A stretch of DNA of 64,000 bases from Pseudomonas cerasi (GTDB taxonomy: Bacteria; Pseudomonadota; Gammaproteobacteria; Pseudomonadales; Pseudomonadaceae): assembly GCF_900074915.1 (NCBI RefSeq), contig NZ_LT222319.1, positions 3,319,001 to 3,383,000 of the forward strand, given 5' to 3'. Position numbers and translations under genes: made by a program. The notes below the pieces were generated by a model. The model searched no databases and was not told where the DNA came from. It worked only from the letters and a program-made list of their open reading frames with translations. Positions 25,237 to 34,244 of the stretch are shown piece after piece. Each line of letters begins with the position of its first letter. The stretch's first letter is position 1.

Positions 25237-26850
25237 TCACAGTTGAAAGCGATCAACCGATTGTGAAAGCTGCCCGGCCATCAACGACAGTTCATCAGTG
25301 GTACTGGCTGTCTGGCCGATGACACGGCTATTGCCCTCGGACATGCTGGCAATCATTTCTACCTGATGGGCGATTTCGTTGCTGGCCAGGCTCTGCTCGC
25401 CAATGGTACGGGTGATGTCATTGACCAACTGCGTGGTGCTCAATGTGGCATCCAGGATATCGCTGATCGCACGCTCCACTTCAGCGGTGACCGCCATGCC
25501 CTTGTCGACCTGGGCCACGCCGGCTTCCATGCTGGTAACAGCCTCGCGGGTGCTCTGCTGAATGCGCGCGACCATGGTGGTTATTTCCTGAGTGGAAGCA
25601 CTGGTGCGCCCTGCCAGGCTGCGCACCTCGTCGGCCACCACGGCAAAACCACGGCCCTGCTCGCCAGCGCGGGCAGCTTCGATGGCCGCGTTGAGCGCCA
25701 ACAGGTTGGTCTGGTCGGCAATGCCCTTGATGACCTGAATAATATTGAAGATGCCTTCCGAATCCTTGTCCAGCGTGCGGATCACCTGAGCCGACTGCTG
25801 TGCCGAACGGGCAATGCTGTCCATGTCACTGACCACCTGATGGATCACCTTACCGCCGTTCTTGGCCAGGGATTCTGCCTGACTGGCCATATCCAGTGCC
25901 TGCCCCGCATGTCGGGTGATTTCTTCAATGCTTGCGGTCATCTCGCTGGTCGCCGCCGACATGGTGCCAGCTGCTGAACTCTGTTGCCGGCTGCTGTCGG
26001 CCACCTCATGGCAACCACTGCTGAGCTGACGGCTCATGCCACTGACGTCATTGGCATTGCTGCGCACCACTTCGATCATGCTGCGCAGATCACGCTGCAT
26101 GATCGCCAGGCTGCGAATCAGCATGCTGGCTTCGTCACGGCCACTTGACTCGGCGATGGGTTCGCGCAGGTTGCCATGGGCAATACTGTCGGCAATACGG
26201 CTGGCGGACGCGAGCGGGATCATGATGCTGCGCGTCACCCAATGCCCCTGCACCAGCAGCAGCAAAATACTGATCGAAAGCACGATTACCAAGGTGACAT
26301 TGGCACTAAGAGTGGTCTGACGGGTGCGTTCGCCGCTGGCTTTGGCGTTGTCCTCGATCAGGTCACTCAAGCTCGACATCTGCCCCTCCAACTGCGTGAA
26401 GGCACTGGAAAAAGTACCCAGCTCTTGCTGCGCGCGGTCCGGGCTGTCGATGGCCAGCCCGACAATTCGCTCGCCTGCGCTGATATAAGCGTCGAGGCTT
26501 GGCTTTATCCTGCTCAGCTCTGCCTTGATGGCATCAGTGAGCGGCAATTGCAGGTTATCGCCCACGACCTTGCGAAACAGCGCGGCATGCTCTTTGAGGG
26601 ATGCCTGCACTTCGTCACGCGTACTGTTGCTCTTGCCCAGGCCGAACAGCATCGCTGACAGCACATCGGCGCGCAGCGCATCGTGCATCATGTCGGCTTC
26701 GAGGTGATTGCCCAGTGCAGCCATGCTGACTTCACTGTCGAGCATCGCCGCCTCCATGCGCGTATTACCCAGGTAGTTGACCAGGCTGATGATCATGACG
26801 GTCAGCACACTGGTGCCTATCAGCAAGAACAGACGTAGTTTTATCGACAT
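25237..26850 (-). CDS. Methyl-accepting chemotaxis protein, four-helix-bundle sensor type
   Basis: The 537-residue receptor has helix 1 at residues 5-27, a roughly 150-residue periplasmic helical domain of the Tar/4HB kind, helix 2 near 190-208, HAMP and the signalling domain with the QTNLLALNAAIEAARAGEQG tip. There is no C-terminal CheR-docking pentapeptide. A sigma-28-like promoter lies about 60 bases upstream. It is one of two receptors in tandem with the gene at 23278-25074. Confidence 0.92.
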   Translation of the reverse strand: MSIKLRLFLLIGTSVLTVMIISLVNYLGNTRMEAAMLDSEVSMAALGNHLEADMMHDALRADVLSAMLFGLGKSNSTRDEVQASLKEHAALFRKVVGDNLQLPLTDAIKAELSRIKPSLDAYISAGERIVGLAIDSPDRAQQELGTFSSAFTQLEGQMSSLSDLIEDNAKASGERTRQTTLSANVTLVIVLSISILLLLVQGHWVTRSIMIPLASASRIADSIAHGNLREPIAESSGRDEASMLIRSLAIMQRDLRSMIEVVRSNANDVSGMSRQLSSGCHEVADSSRQQSSAAGTMSAATSEMTASIEEITRHAGQALDMASQAESLAKNGGKVIHQVVSDMDSIARSAQQSAQVIRTLDKDSEGIFNIIQVIKGIADQTNLLALNAAIEAARAGEQGRGFAVVADEVRSLAGRTSASTQEITTMVARIQQSTREAVTSMEAGVAQVDKGMAVTAEVERAISDILDATLSTTQLVNDITRTIGEQSLASNEIAHQVEMIASMSEGNSRVIGQTASTTDELSLMAGQLSQSVDRFQL

Positions 26851-26909
26851 CCTGTAGCCCCTCCGGTCAATGAAATAACGCGAGCTGCGGATTGCTCTTA
26901 TTCAAGAGC

Positions 26910-26936
26910 TTATCGACGCACGTTGCCAGATACTTA
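26910..26936 (-). promoter_or_regulatory. Candidate FliA (sigma-28) promoter
   Basis: Read on the minus strand: TAAG, 15 bases, GTCGATAA, compared with the flagellar consensus TAAA-N15-GCCGATAA (two mismatches). It lies upstream of the chemoreceptor gene starting at 26850, a class of gene commonly under FliA. Confidence 0.5.
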
Positions 26937-27058
26937 AGCTTATTTAACGGATATTGCCGAATCCGCAGACGATCACGTTGAACGTCAGGCCTGACGCCGC
27001 TCTGTAACGCGTCTATGGTGAACTGAGGACATTCAATCCACACACAGGAGCCAGCACC

Positions 27059-28003
27059 GTGCCTGACAAGAAGTTCGCCATCGATCTCGCCTACCGGCCC
27101 CGCCTTGCCGACCTCAAACCGCTGACGTCGACTACCACGCTGCTAGAACCTCAGGCGCTGGCCGCACCACGCACTACACCGGCAAGCGACTTGAAAAAAC
27201 GCACCGGCTACGCCGAGAACTTCCTTGGTGATTTCATCGTGCCCTGGCCGACCACCGACGAAGAACTTGCGCCTGATGTCTACCCTTTGAAGAACACCGG
27301 TAATCGCCTCGATTACACGCACTTTTCCATCACCATGTCGCGCAGTCGGCGTCTGGCGCTGTATGTCGGCGTCAACATTGATGGTGCCAACAGCGTAGAG
27401 GTCAAACGCAGCAAGGATTCCTGGGCATTTGACGGCCGCCTGCCCGCCGAGGCGCAGATTGGCGAAAGTGTGTACGCCGACAACCTGCTGGATCGCGGCC
27501 ATCTGGTTCGGCGTCAGGACCCTAACTGGGGCAAGGAAGCCGAAGTTGCCAACAGCGATACCTTCCACTTCACCAACTGCTCGCCGCAGATGGGTGCGTT
27601 CAATCAGAAGACCTGGCTGGAGCTGGAGGACTACATTCTCGACAACACACGACGCTGGAAGTCACGGGTAACGGTGTTTACCGGCCCCGTGCTGCGCGAC
27701 GACGACCGCAGCTACCGCAATGTCAAAATCCCTTCGGCATTCTGGAAAGTCGTGGCGTTTCTCGGCGATGACGGCAAGCCTTCGGCCAGCGCCTATATGA
27801 TCGACCAGACCCTCGAGCTGGGTAAGCTGGACATCATGTTCGGCCCGCTCAAAACCTGGCAACGCAGCGTGGCGCAGATCGAGCAACTCACCGGTATCCG
27901 TTTTGGCGATCTGTCCAGCTACGACGGTTTCTCCAACGAAGAGCGCCTGACCGGCACACGCATCGAAGCCCAGATCCGCGGACCACAGGATATTCGGGTC
28001 TGA
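27059..28003 (+). CDS. DNA/RNA non-specific endonuclease (NUC family)
   Basis: The 314-residue protein starts with GTG. It carries the beta-beta-alpha-metal nuclease site: NLLDRGHLVRRQDPNWG (DRGH, catalytic His near residue 148), and FTNCSPQMGAFNQKTWLELE with the Mg-binding Asn. Such enzymes cut DNA and RNA without strong sequence preference. No signal peptide or known secretion adaptor is visible at the N-terminus, and no immunity-like gene is adjacent, so it is not clearly a toxin; the compartment is unknown. Upstream sequence is AT-rich (26851-27058). Confidence 0.88.
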   Translation: MPDKKFAIDLAYRPRLADLKPLTSTTTLLEPQALAAPRTTPASDLKKRTGYAENFLGDFIVPWPTTDEELAPDVYPLKNTGNRLDYTHFSITMSRSRRLALYVGVNIDGANSVEVKRSKDSWAFDGRLPAEAQIGESVYADNLLDRGHLVRRQDPNWGKEAEVANSDTFHFTNCSPQMGAFNQKTWLELEDYILDNTRRWKSRVTVFTGPVLRDDDRSYRNVKIPSAFWKVVAFLGDDGKPSASAYMIDQTLELGKLDIMFGPLKTWQRSVAQIEQLTGIRFGDLSSYDGFSNEERLTGTRIEAQIRGPQDIRV

Positions 28004-28058
28004 CTTGCCGGTAAGCGCGGCCTACTCCACGTTCGATCCCGAGTGTGCAGCAAGGACA

Positions 28059-28089
28059 CAAACGTGTGACGCACAGCGCCACACGTTTG
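28059..28089. repeat. REP-like palindrome
   Basis: CAAACGTGTG and CACACGTTTG form a perfect 10-bp stem around ACGCACAGCGC. The core GTGTGACGCACAGCGCCACAC resembles the REP unit at 1636-1654. It lies between convergent genes (nuclease and binding protein) and may also serve as a terminator. Confidence 0.55.
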
Positions 28090-28100
28090 CAACCTGCACA

Positions 28101-29022
28101 CTACTCGAACTGCTGACGGTTTTCCGGAGTAATAAGCTTGAACGGCACCCAGATGACCGGGGACGCCAGGGGTTCGCCGCGCGCCATACGCATCGCGGCA
28201 TCCACTGCGCCGTTGGCCTGCCCGAGCGCATCCTGGAACACGCTCACCGCCATCTTGTCTTCGGCCATCAGCTTCAAACCGTCCGGGGTGCCATCGATCC
28301 CGCCCACCAGATAGTCACCCGCCTTTTTGCCGGTTTTTTTCCAGCCCCATGATTGCCCCAATGGCCATTTCGTCATTGTTGGCGGCGACGATGGAGAAGT
28401 CCACGCCCTGCTTGACCCATTCAATCACGATGGTCGCAGCCTGACTGCGCTCCCAGTTGCCGATTTTCTTCTGCACGACCTTCATGTGCGGGTACTTGGC
28501 GACCACCTTCTCCACGTCCTCGGTGCGCATGACCGATGATTTGTTGCTCGGGTCGCCGACCAGAATCACCACATTGCCCTTGTAATTGGCGCGGCGGGCC
28601 AGCTCTTCCATCTGCAGGGTGCCGGACTCCAGTTCGTCAGAGCCGACGAACGCCGTCAGCGCAGGCCATTTGGCAGGTTCCGGATTACGGTTGACGAATA
28701 CCAGCGGAACCTTGGCTTCATTGGCCAGACGCATCATTTCCGGCGCACTTTTGCCACTCACCATCGCGACCACGATGGCATCGACTTTCGAGTTCACCAG
28801 ATTGCGAAACTGCCGCATCTGCAGCTCCGCGTCGTCCTGGCCGTTTTCCATGAAAATGTCGGCGTCCAGCAGGGCTACCTGTTTCTCCACGCCGTGGCGC
28901 AGGATGGTCTGGAAATTGTCGTTGTATTTGGCCATGCCTACACCGATCAGCGGCGTTGCTGCCTGCGCCAGGCCAGCGAACAGCAGGCTCGCACTCAGGG
29001 AAATCGATAACCACTGTTTCAT
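28101..29022 (-). pseudogene. Sugar-type periplasmic binding protein, frameshifted at a homopolymer
   Basis: From ATG 29022 the protein has a signal peptide (MKQWLSISLSASLLFAGLAQA) and a ribose-binding-like type I periplasmic fold (GVGMAKYNDNFQTILRHGVE, DAIVVAMVSG, VILVGDPSNKSS, AANNDEMAIGAIMGLEK). At a 7-T run (28334-28340) the frame is lost. The 235-residue product ends just after, while the remainder (TGKKAGDYLVGGIDGTPDGL onwards, to 28101) continues in another frame. Six bases in the run would restore a single protein of about 306 residues. No ABC permease or ATPase is adjacent; the gene starts 19 bases after a chemoreceptor. It may be a pseudogene, slippage-restored, or a sequencing slip. 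Confidence 0.75.
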
Positions 29023-29040
29023 GTTCTGACTCCCGGGGCG

Positions 29041-31026
29041 TTAAACGCTGAAATGATGGAGCAGCTCGCGCTGATCCCTGGCCATTTTCGACAGATCCTG
29101 ACTGCTGATTGCCGATTGCTCGGCACCGTCGGCGGCCTGCTGGGCAGAATCGTTGATGTGCGTGACCATGCGACTGGTCTCCTGCACCGTTGCGCTTTGC
29201 TGCTCGGTGGCCGCAGCGATCTGAATGTTCATGTCGCGAATCGTATCCACCGCCTCGCCCATTTCCACCAGCAATTGATCAGCGCCGGAGGCCAGTGTTA
29301 CGCAATGGTCGGACTGGATCTGGCTTTCGTTCATCACCTCTACCGCCGAAGGGATCTTGCTCTGCATCTGGCCGATCATTTCCTGGATCTCGCTGGTGGA
29401 GGTCTGTGTGCGACTGGCCAGCGAGCGCACCTCATCGGCCACCACCGCAAAGCCCCTGCCCTGCTCGCCAGCCCGCGCCGCTTCGATGGCTGCGTTGAGC
29501 GCCAGCAGGTTGGTCTGTTCGGCAATGGTGCGAATGGCGTCGACGATACCGTCGATGTTCTGCCCGTATTTCTGCAATTCGTCGGTCACCGCAGACGCCT
29601 TGTTGACCTGTTCAGCCTGCTGGCGAATGTTGACGATGGTTTCAGCCACACGCTTTCGCACCTTTCCGGTCAGCTCACTGGTGCTGTCCACCGCGCCGCG
29701 TGTGTCCTGAGCCCGACGGGCCACTTCCTCGACCGTGCTTTCCATTTCATTCATGGCTGACGCGGCAGAGTTGAGCCGATCCTTTTGCTGGTCGACCACG
29801 CGGGTCGTCTGCTCACTGATCTGCGCGTTCTGGCTGGCGGTCAGCGCCAGGGTATCGGCCGACCCGATCAACTGACGAAACGTCTGTTGCAACGACTGGG
29901 TGAATTCATTGAGATAACCACCCAACTCACCAAACTCATCGCGACGGCTAACGTCGAAACGTACCCGCATGTCGCCACCGGTGAGAGTCTTCAAAACCTC
30001 GCGAAACGCCGCCAGAGGGCGACGCAGGCTGAAGGCGACCCATGTGCCGATGATCGCTGCCGCCATGACGGCCAGCAGGCAGGCGATCAGCAACAGGCTA
30101 AGGCTGGTGGCAATGGTCGAATCCGCCCCGGCCTTGGCCTCATTGGCCACCGCCAGTGACTGATTGCCGAACTCGCCAATCTTGTCCAGCGTTGCCTGAA
30201 GACGGGTTTCCGCTGCCTGGCGCTGTTTGTCGACCTGCTCGGCGAGCGCCGCTTCCTGCCTGTAGGCCTGATAAACGCCGTCGCTGCCGGTCAGATCATT
30301 AAGCAGGCGGTTGACCATCACGCCGGCAATCCGGCCAGCACGCGGGTCGGCTGCGATGAGCTCCCGTGTGCGGGTGCTTATCACCTCATTCTGCAGGTTG
30401 AGCACGCGCTGCAAGGCCTGAATATTCGGTGTGGCGGCATGGGCAGCCAGACCTTCGTAGGATTTACCGACTTCCAGTAAAAGCTTTTCCCCCGCTGCCA
30501 CAGTTTCGGCGGAACCGGCGTTGCGCTCGCGGGCAATGTAGTCACGAAGATAACCGGTCAGTTGCGCGCCCTGACTGTTGCTGTAGCCCTGCAACAGTCG
30601 GCTCTGAACTGTCTGCAGAACGTGCTGTCGATGGCTGGCAATCAGCGTCTGCGCCTGCTCGGCATAGGCAGCACTCAGTTGGCGCTGCTGGTTCAGGTTG
30701 TCGCGCAGTTCGGAACGATCGCCAATATAGGCAGGCGTGCTGTCCAGCAGCTGATTGAACCGAGCCATGCTGTCGTTGAAGGGCTGTTTGCCATCGTCGA
30801 TCTGTCTGGGATCATTGCTGACCAGGATCCCGAGCAGTGCCTGATTGGCGCGCAGCACATGCACGTAAAGCTCGCTCGCCGCCCTGCTCAAGGGTGCGGA
30901 CTGCCCTGTGATGACGCTGATCCGATCGCTTATGGAATGGGTGCTTTGATAGCTGATACCTGCCATGGCAAGCAGCAGTACTACCAGCACAGCAAATCCA
31001 CCGATCACTCGCTGAAGAATGGTCAT
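29041..31026 (-). CDS. Methyl-accepting chemotaxis protein with long helical sensor
   Basis: The 661-residue receptor starts at ATG 31026 (MTILQRVIGGFAVLVV); the longer frame to 31131 is not convincing. Helix 1 covers residues 8-28. The periplasmic part of about 250 residues is predicted helical, fitting a helical bimodular (HBM)-like sensor. Helix 2, HAMP and the signalling tip QTNLLALNAAIEAARAGEQG follow. The stop is 19 bases before a periplasmic binding protein gene on the same strand, so the binding protein may present a ligand to this receptor; HBM receptors can also bind ligands directly. Confidence 0.9.
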   Translation of the reverse strand: MTILQRVIGGFAVLVVLLLAMAGISYQSTHSISDRISVITGQSAPLSRAASELYVHVLRANQALLGILVSNDPRQIDDGKQPFNDSMARFNQLLDSTPAYIGDRSELRDNLNQQRQLSAAYAEQAQTLIASHRQHVLQTVQSRLLQGYSNSQGAQLTGYLRDYIARERNAGSAETVAAGEKLLLEVGKSYEGLAAHAATPNIQALQRVLNLQNEVISTRTRELIAADPRAGRIAGVMVNRLLNDLTGSDGVYQAYRQEAALAEQVDKQRQAAETRLQATLDKIGEFGNQSLAVANEAKAGADSTIATSLSLLLIACLLAVMAAAIIGTWVAFSLRRPLAAFREVLKTLTGGDMRVRFDVSRRDEFGELGGYLNEFTQSLQQTFRQLIGSADTLALTASQNAQISEQTTRVVDQQKDRLNSAASAMNEMESTVEEVARRAQDTRGAVDSTSELTGKVRKRVAETIVNIRQQAEQVNKASAVTDELQKYGQNIDGIVDAIRTIAEQTNLLALNAAIEAARAGEQGRGFAVVADEVRSLASRTQTSTSEIQEMIGQMQSKIPSAVEVMNESQIQSDHCVTLASGADQLLVEMGEAVDTIRDMNIQIAAATEQQSATVQETSRMVTHINDSAQQAADGAEQSAISSQDLSKMARDQRELLHHFSV

Positions 31027-31182
31027 GGCTATCCTCTTTATTTTTATTGCGCTGAATCTGATCCGGGCCCGCGTCGAGAACGTCAGTCCGGAAAATGATC
31101 GGAGCGCTAAAGAGAATGTCGGCTGCGCCAAGGGCGACTTGAGAAGTAGGTCACGTTTTTTTACTGGCAGGAGCCACTAAAA

Positions 31183-31215
31183 AGGACTGCCTGACCTGAG
31201 ACGTCAAGCAGTCCT
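31183..31215 (-). terminator. Rho-independent terminator of the DUF1206 gene
   Basis: On the minus strand, AGGACTGC and GCAGTCCT pair around an inner TGAC/GTCA and are followed by TTTTT. It lies 17 bases after the stop of the gene at 31232. Confidence 0.8.
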
Positions 31216-31231
31216 CTATCAAATATGGTGA

Positions 31232-32068
31232 TCAGCGGAAATGACGCGCCACGGCTTCCGGCGCATCAGGCACGTCCATATTGATCCGGCGCCAGGCCGC
31301 CTGCGCGAAGCTGTACACCGAAAACGCAATCAGCCCGAGCGCCACAATCAGCAATACCAGGCCACCTGCGGGCAAATCCTGCAAACCGTTGAGCGCGTCC
31401 TTCATGCCCGGCGGGTGCATGGCCTGATAACTGGAACCGCTTACCGCCAGTAACACGGCAATTTCGATGAATGCCACGCCCCGGGCGATCAAGCCGAAGC
31501 GCGATACCGGACGCACGTACTTCATGACGTCCTCGTCGGCCTCGAAATACTTCTCGAAGGAAGCCTTGTAGCCCTTGATGATGTGCACAACGCCCAACCC
31601 CAAGGGCACCAGGGCGACCACGTAAACCAGCAGATTGGAGTGATCCCAGGACAGAATGGCTGCCAGCAGGTCCTTGGCCTGACCACCGTCCGATGAGCCA
31701 CCGGAGCTCTTCAGCCCACTGACCAGCAGGCCAAGGGCGAAGAACGCCAGTGCGCCGTACGTAAAGCCGCCCACCAACAGACCACCGCGAATCACCAGCC
31801 CTTTGAATTCGCGGCCATGATGATCAACGTCCCGGGTAGCCTGCAAGACACGCCATGCCGCAAACGCCAGCAGGCCGATGATCACTACCCCGACCAGAAC
31901 ACCGCCGAATGGCTGGCTCAACAGCGCTTCAAGACTGCTGTGGCTGTCGGCAGGCTGCGAGGAGCCTTGCGCCGCCAGTACCGCGAACAGACCGATAATC
32001 AGATAAACAACACCACGGGCGGCATAACCGCCCCGTGCAAGTAGAACAAGGCCGCGTTGCGCCGACAT
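31232..32068 (-). CDS. DUF1206 membrane protein
   Basis: The 278-residue protein has six hydrophobic segments arranged as three similar pairs. Each opens with a conserved aromatic/glycine helix (LLARGGYAARGVVYLIIGLF near residue 10; GLLVGGFTYGALAFFAL; FGLIARGVAFIEIAVLL), the tripled pattern of DUF1206. It is an inner-membrane protein of unknown function, monocistronic with its own terminator. Confidence 0.85.
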   Translation of the reverse strand: MSAQRGLVLLARGGYAARGVVYLIIGLFAVLAAQGSSQPADSHSSLEALLSQPFGGVLVGVVIIGLLAFAAWRVLQATRDVDHHGREFKGLVIRGGLLVGGFTYGALAFFALGLLVSGLKSSGGSSDGGQAKDLLAAILSWDHSNLLVYVVALVPLGLGVVHIIKGYKASFEKYFEADEDVMKYVRPVSRFGLIARGVAFIEIAVLLAVSGSSYQAMHPPGMKDALNGLQDLPAGGLVLLIVALGLIAFSVYSFAQAAWRRINMDVPDAPEAVARHFR

Positions 32069-32176
32069 AATTAACTATCCCTGAAAGTGATTACAGGAAC
32101 AGACCGGGCACAGCCCGAGGGGTTCGACCCGATTGACGACGCGTCATGCCATGCGCCGTCATCGGGTCACACGCCG

Positions 32177-33271
32177 TCAGGCAAACGTGGCACCGCGCGC
32201 GTTGACGAACACCGAATAAAGCGAATGGCTGCTGGCCATGAACAGCCGATTACCCTCTCGCCCGCCGAAGCAGATGTTGGCGCAGCGTTCGGGCAGGCTG
32301 ATGTGGCCGATGGCCTTGCCTTGAGGGTTGAACACGCGCACGCCGTCGAGTTTCTCCATATCCGCCTTGGGGTCACCATTGCCGCCCCAGCCGCACCACA
32401 GATTGCCGCTTTCGTCGCACTTGATGCCGTCGATGGCCGCGTAGTCCAGACCTTCGATGTGCTTGCGCCGTTCGCCCAGCGTGCCATCTTCCTTGACCGC
32501 TATAGCCCAGATAAGGCCATTGGGTTTGGCCCGCCCTTCGACCACATACAAGGTTTTCTCGTCCGGCGAAAAGCACAGACCATTCGGACCGGCCAGATCA
32601 TCGATAACCCTGGAGACCTTGCCGTTCGAGGGGTCTATGCGATAGACGCCGAAGGGTTGCTCCTGCTTGACCTTTTGACCTTCATAATTGCTTTCGGCCT
32701 GAAAGGTAGGGTCGGTGAACCAGATAGACCCATCACGTTTGCAGGCGATGTCGTTAGGCGAATTGAAAGGTTTGCCCTCGAAGCTGTCGGCCAGCACGGT
32801 GATACGCCCGTTGTACTCGGTACGCGTCACCCGCCGCCCTTCGGTGGTGGTGCTCGACCCCTCACAAACCAGCAACCGGCCCTGACGGTCGCGGCACATG
32901 CCATTGGAAAAGTTCGAGTGCTCGCGGTACACCGACAGCTCACCCGTTACCTCGTCCCAGCGCATGATGCGATTGTTGGCGATATCGCTGACCAGCAAGT
33001 AGCGACCGTCTCCGATCCACACCGGCCCTTCGGACCAGCGCATGCCGCTGGCCAGCTTCTCGACGCTGGCATTGAATATTCGTATGTCAGTAAAGCTGTC
33101 ATCCAGCACACGGACCAACGGGTCGGGATAGCGCTGGGTCAGCGGCTGAGCGCTGGAAAGACGCGGCAATGCGCCGATGGCGGCAACGGTTGCTGAAACG
33201 GCCAGCGATTTTTTCAGAAAGCTCCGACGGCTTGGCTCCAGAGCGGGGCTTGAGGTTGAGAAATCCATCAT
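32177..33271 (-). CDS. SMP-30/gluconolactonase-like protein with Tat signal
   Basis: From ATG 33271 or 33268 the 364-residue protein opens with a twin-arginine signal (SRRSFLKKSLAVSATVAAIG, residues about 14-33), so it is probably exported folded to the periplasm. The body is a six-bladed propeller of the SMP-30/gluconolactonase/LRE type: WSEGPVWIGDGRYLLVSDI, SPNDIACKRDGSIWFTDPTF and FSPDEKTLYVVE. The Glu, Asn and Asp positions usual for the divalent metal are present. The likely reaction is lactone hydrolysis; the substrate is not known. The open frame extending to 33463 is rejected because the Tat motif would be internal. Confidence 0.85.
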   Translation of the reverse strand: MMDFSTSSPALEPSRRSFLKKSLAVSATVAAIGALPRLSSAQPLTQRYPDPLVRVLDDSFTDIRIFNASVEKLASGMRWSEGPVWIGDGRYLLVSDIANNRIMRWDEVTGELSVYREHSNFSNGMCRDRQGRLLVCEGSSTTTEGRRVTRTEYNGRITVLADSFEGKPFNSPNDIACKRDGSIWFTDPTFQAESNYEGQKVKQEQPFGVYRIDPSNGKVSRVIDDLAGPNGLCFSPDEKTLYVVEGRAKPNGLIWAIAVKEDGTLGERRKHIEGLDYAAIDGIKCDESGNLWCGWGGNGDPKADMEKLDGVRVFNPQGKAIGHISLPERCANICFGGREGNRLFMASSHSLYSVFVNARGATFA

Positions 33272-33383
33272 GCGTCTCCTTGTTATTTTTGGAATGGCGC
33301 CGGCCTTGCGGCCGAACGTCATCCTACAAGATAACGCTGCATGGCTTGAATGATGGCCGTGTGAGATCAGGCAGCACTGCGTA

Positions 33384-33695
33384 TTATCTGCCAGTTCTCT
33401 TATTAGCTGCTGACTGCCGTTCTGCTCTGAACGTATGAAGCCTTTTAGCTGCAGCGCATACAAGAAACGCCGATGGAACCAGCATTACGAATACCATTAA
33501 GGCAAGAATCAGGAACTCTCCATCCTCGCCACCGATTATGCCTAGCGCACTCACTGCTGAAGCATACATATCGAGGCCTGTTTCAGTTCCAAGAAGCCAG
33601 CCAATAAAGCCTAAAGCGACAACCCACTTAGTGAGCAGCGTAGCCAGTAGCAAAACCAAAATACCCATTACGATGAGTTTTATTCTCTTCTTCAT
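33384..33695 (-). CDS. Small two-to-three-helix membrane protein, putative immunity protein
   Basis: The 103-residue protein starts MKKRIKLIVMGILVLLLATL. It has hydrophobic segments at about residues 7-36 and 60-84 with a short acidic loop (GTETGLDMYASAVSALGIIG) between, and a basic C-terminal tail. Its ATG overlaps the stop of the upstream DUF2778-like gene (ATGA), so the two are translated together. That position is where an immunity protein sits in effector/immunity pairs, and an inner-membrane protein exposing a periplasmic loop could neutralise a periplasmic effector. I do not recognise the family; the immunity role is inferred from context alone. Confidence 0.55.
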   Translation of the reverse strand: MKKRIKLIVMGILVLLLATLLTKWVVALGFIGWLLGTETGLDMYASAVSALGIIGGEDGEFLILALMVFVMLVPSAFLVCAAAKRLHTFRAERQSAANKRTGR

Positions 33696-34222
33696 TTGGA
33701 ATTCTTATCGCCAGCATCGACCACATCTATTATCCCATAGTACTTGAGATTTGTTCCGTCAATAACCGCCCCCCTCTGGCTGCGAAGATACTTCTTAAGC
33801 TCATCGAAACCAATCTGAGAGTTAAGAGTAACGCAGCCTTCGCTTACACCACGCGGCCCGACGGGGTGGAGCCTAAACGCGCCACGCCGTATATTATCAA
33901 CAGTTGTCTGATCATCAACTTCCCCGTCATCTCTGTAGAGACCAAACCACTCTCCTCTGTCTGTGCCAGCCAAAAAGTCTTGTAACGGCTCTCTAACCCG
34001 ACCGAACCTGCCCCCACTTTGCCGATCAACAATAAAATATCGCCCAGTTGGAATTGCACCTTTCCCCTGAACAGACTGATATTGAGGATTGTTAACAAAT
34101 GGAGCCCCCATACCCGAGAACGCTTCATAGCTAGCTTGGCCACAACGTAAGGTGCTCACGGATTCACTATTTAATGAAAAGCTGCAATATGCAACATTAG
34201 GATTATTGGTATTTTCCGACAT
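33692..34222 (-). CDS. DUF2778/Tlde1-like putative T6SS effector
   Basis: The 176-residue protein ends with RLHPVGPRGVSEGCVTL, a His...Ser-x-Gly-Cys arrangement of L,D-transpeptidase-like catalytic sites. The preceding IPTGRYFIVDRQSGG fits DUF2778, the family of the Tlde1 type VI effector that cuts or exchanges peptidoglycan tetrapeptides in the target periplasm. It has no classical signal peptide, as expected of a T6SS-delivered protein. It lies 22 bases after hcp and overlaps the small membrane gene. The assignment to Tlde1 is from motif and context; the rest of the sequence is diverged. Confidence 0.7.
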   Translation of the reverse strand: MSENTNNPNVAYCSFSLNSESVSTLRCGQASYEAFSGMGAPFVNNPQYQSVQGKGAIPTGRYFIVDRQSGGRFGRVREPLQDFLAGTDRGEWFGLYRDDGEVDDQTTVDNIRRGAFRLHPVGPRGVSEGCVTLNSQIGFDELKKYLRSQRGAVIDGTNLKYYGIIDVVDAGDKNSK

Positions 34223-34244
34223 GTAACACCCTTCTTTGGCAAAA

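Noticed and set aside
27059..28003. NUC-family nuclease as a secreted toxin
   Set aside because: No adaptor domain, signal peptide or adjacent immunity-type gene is visible, so I call it only an endonuclease.
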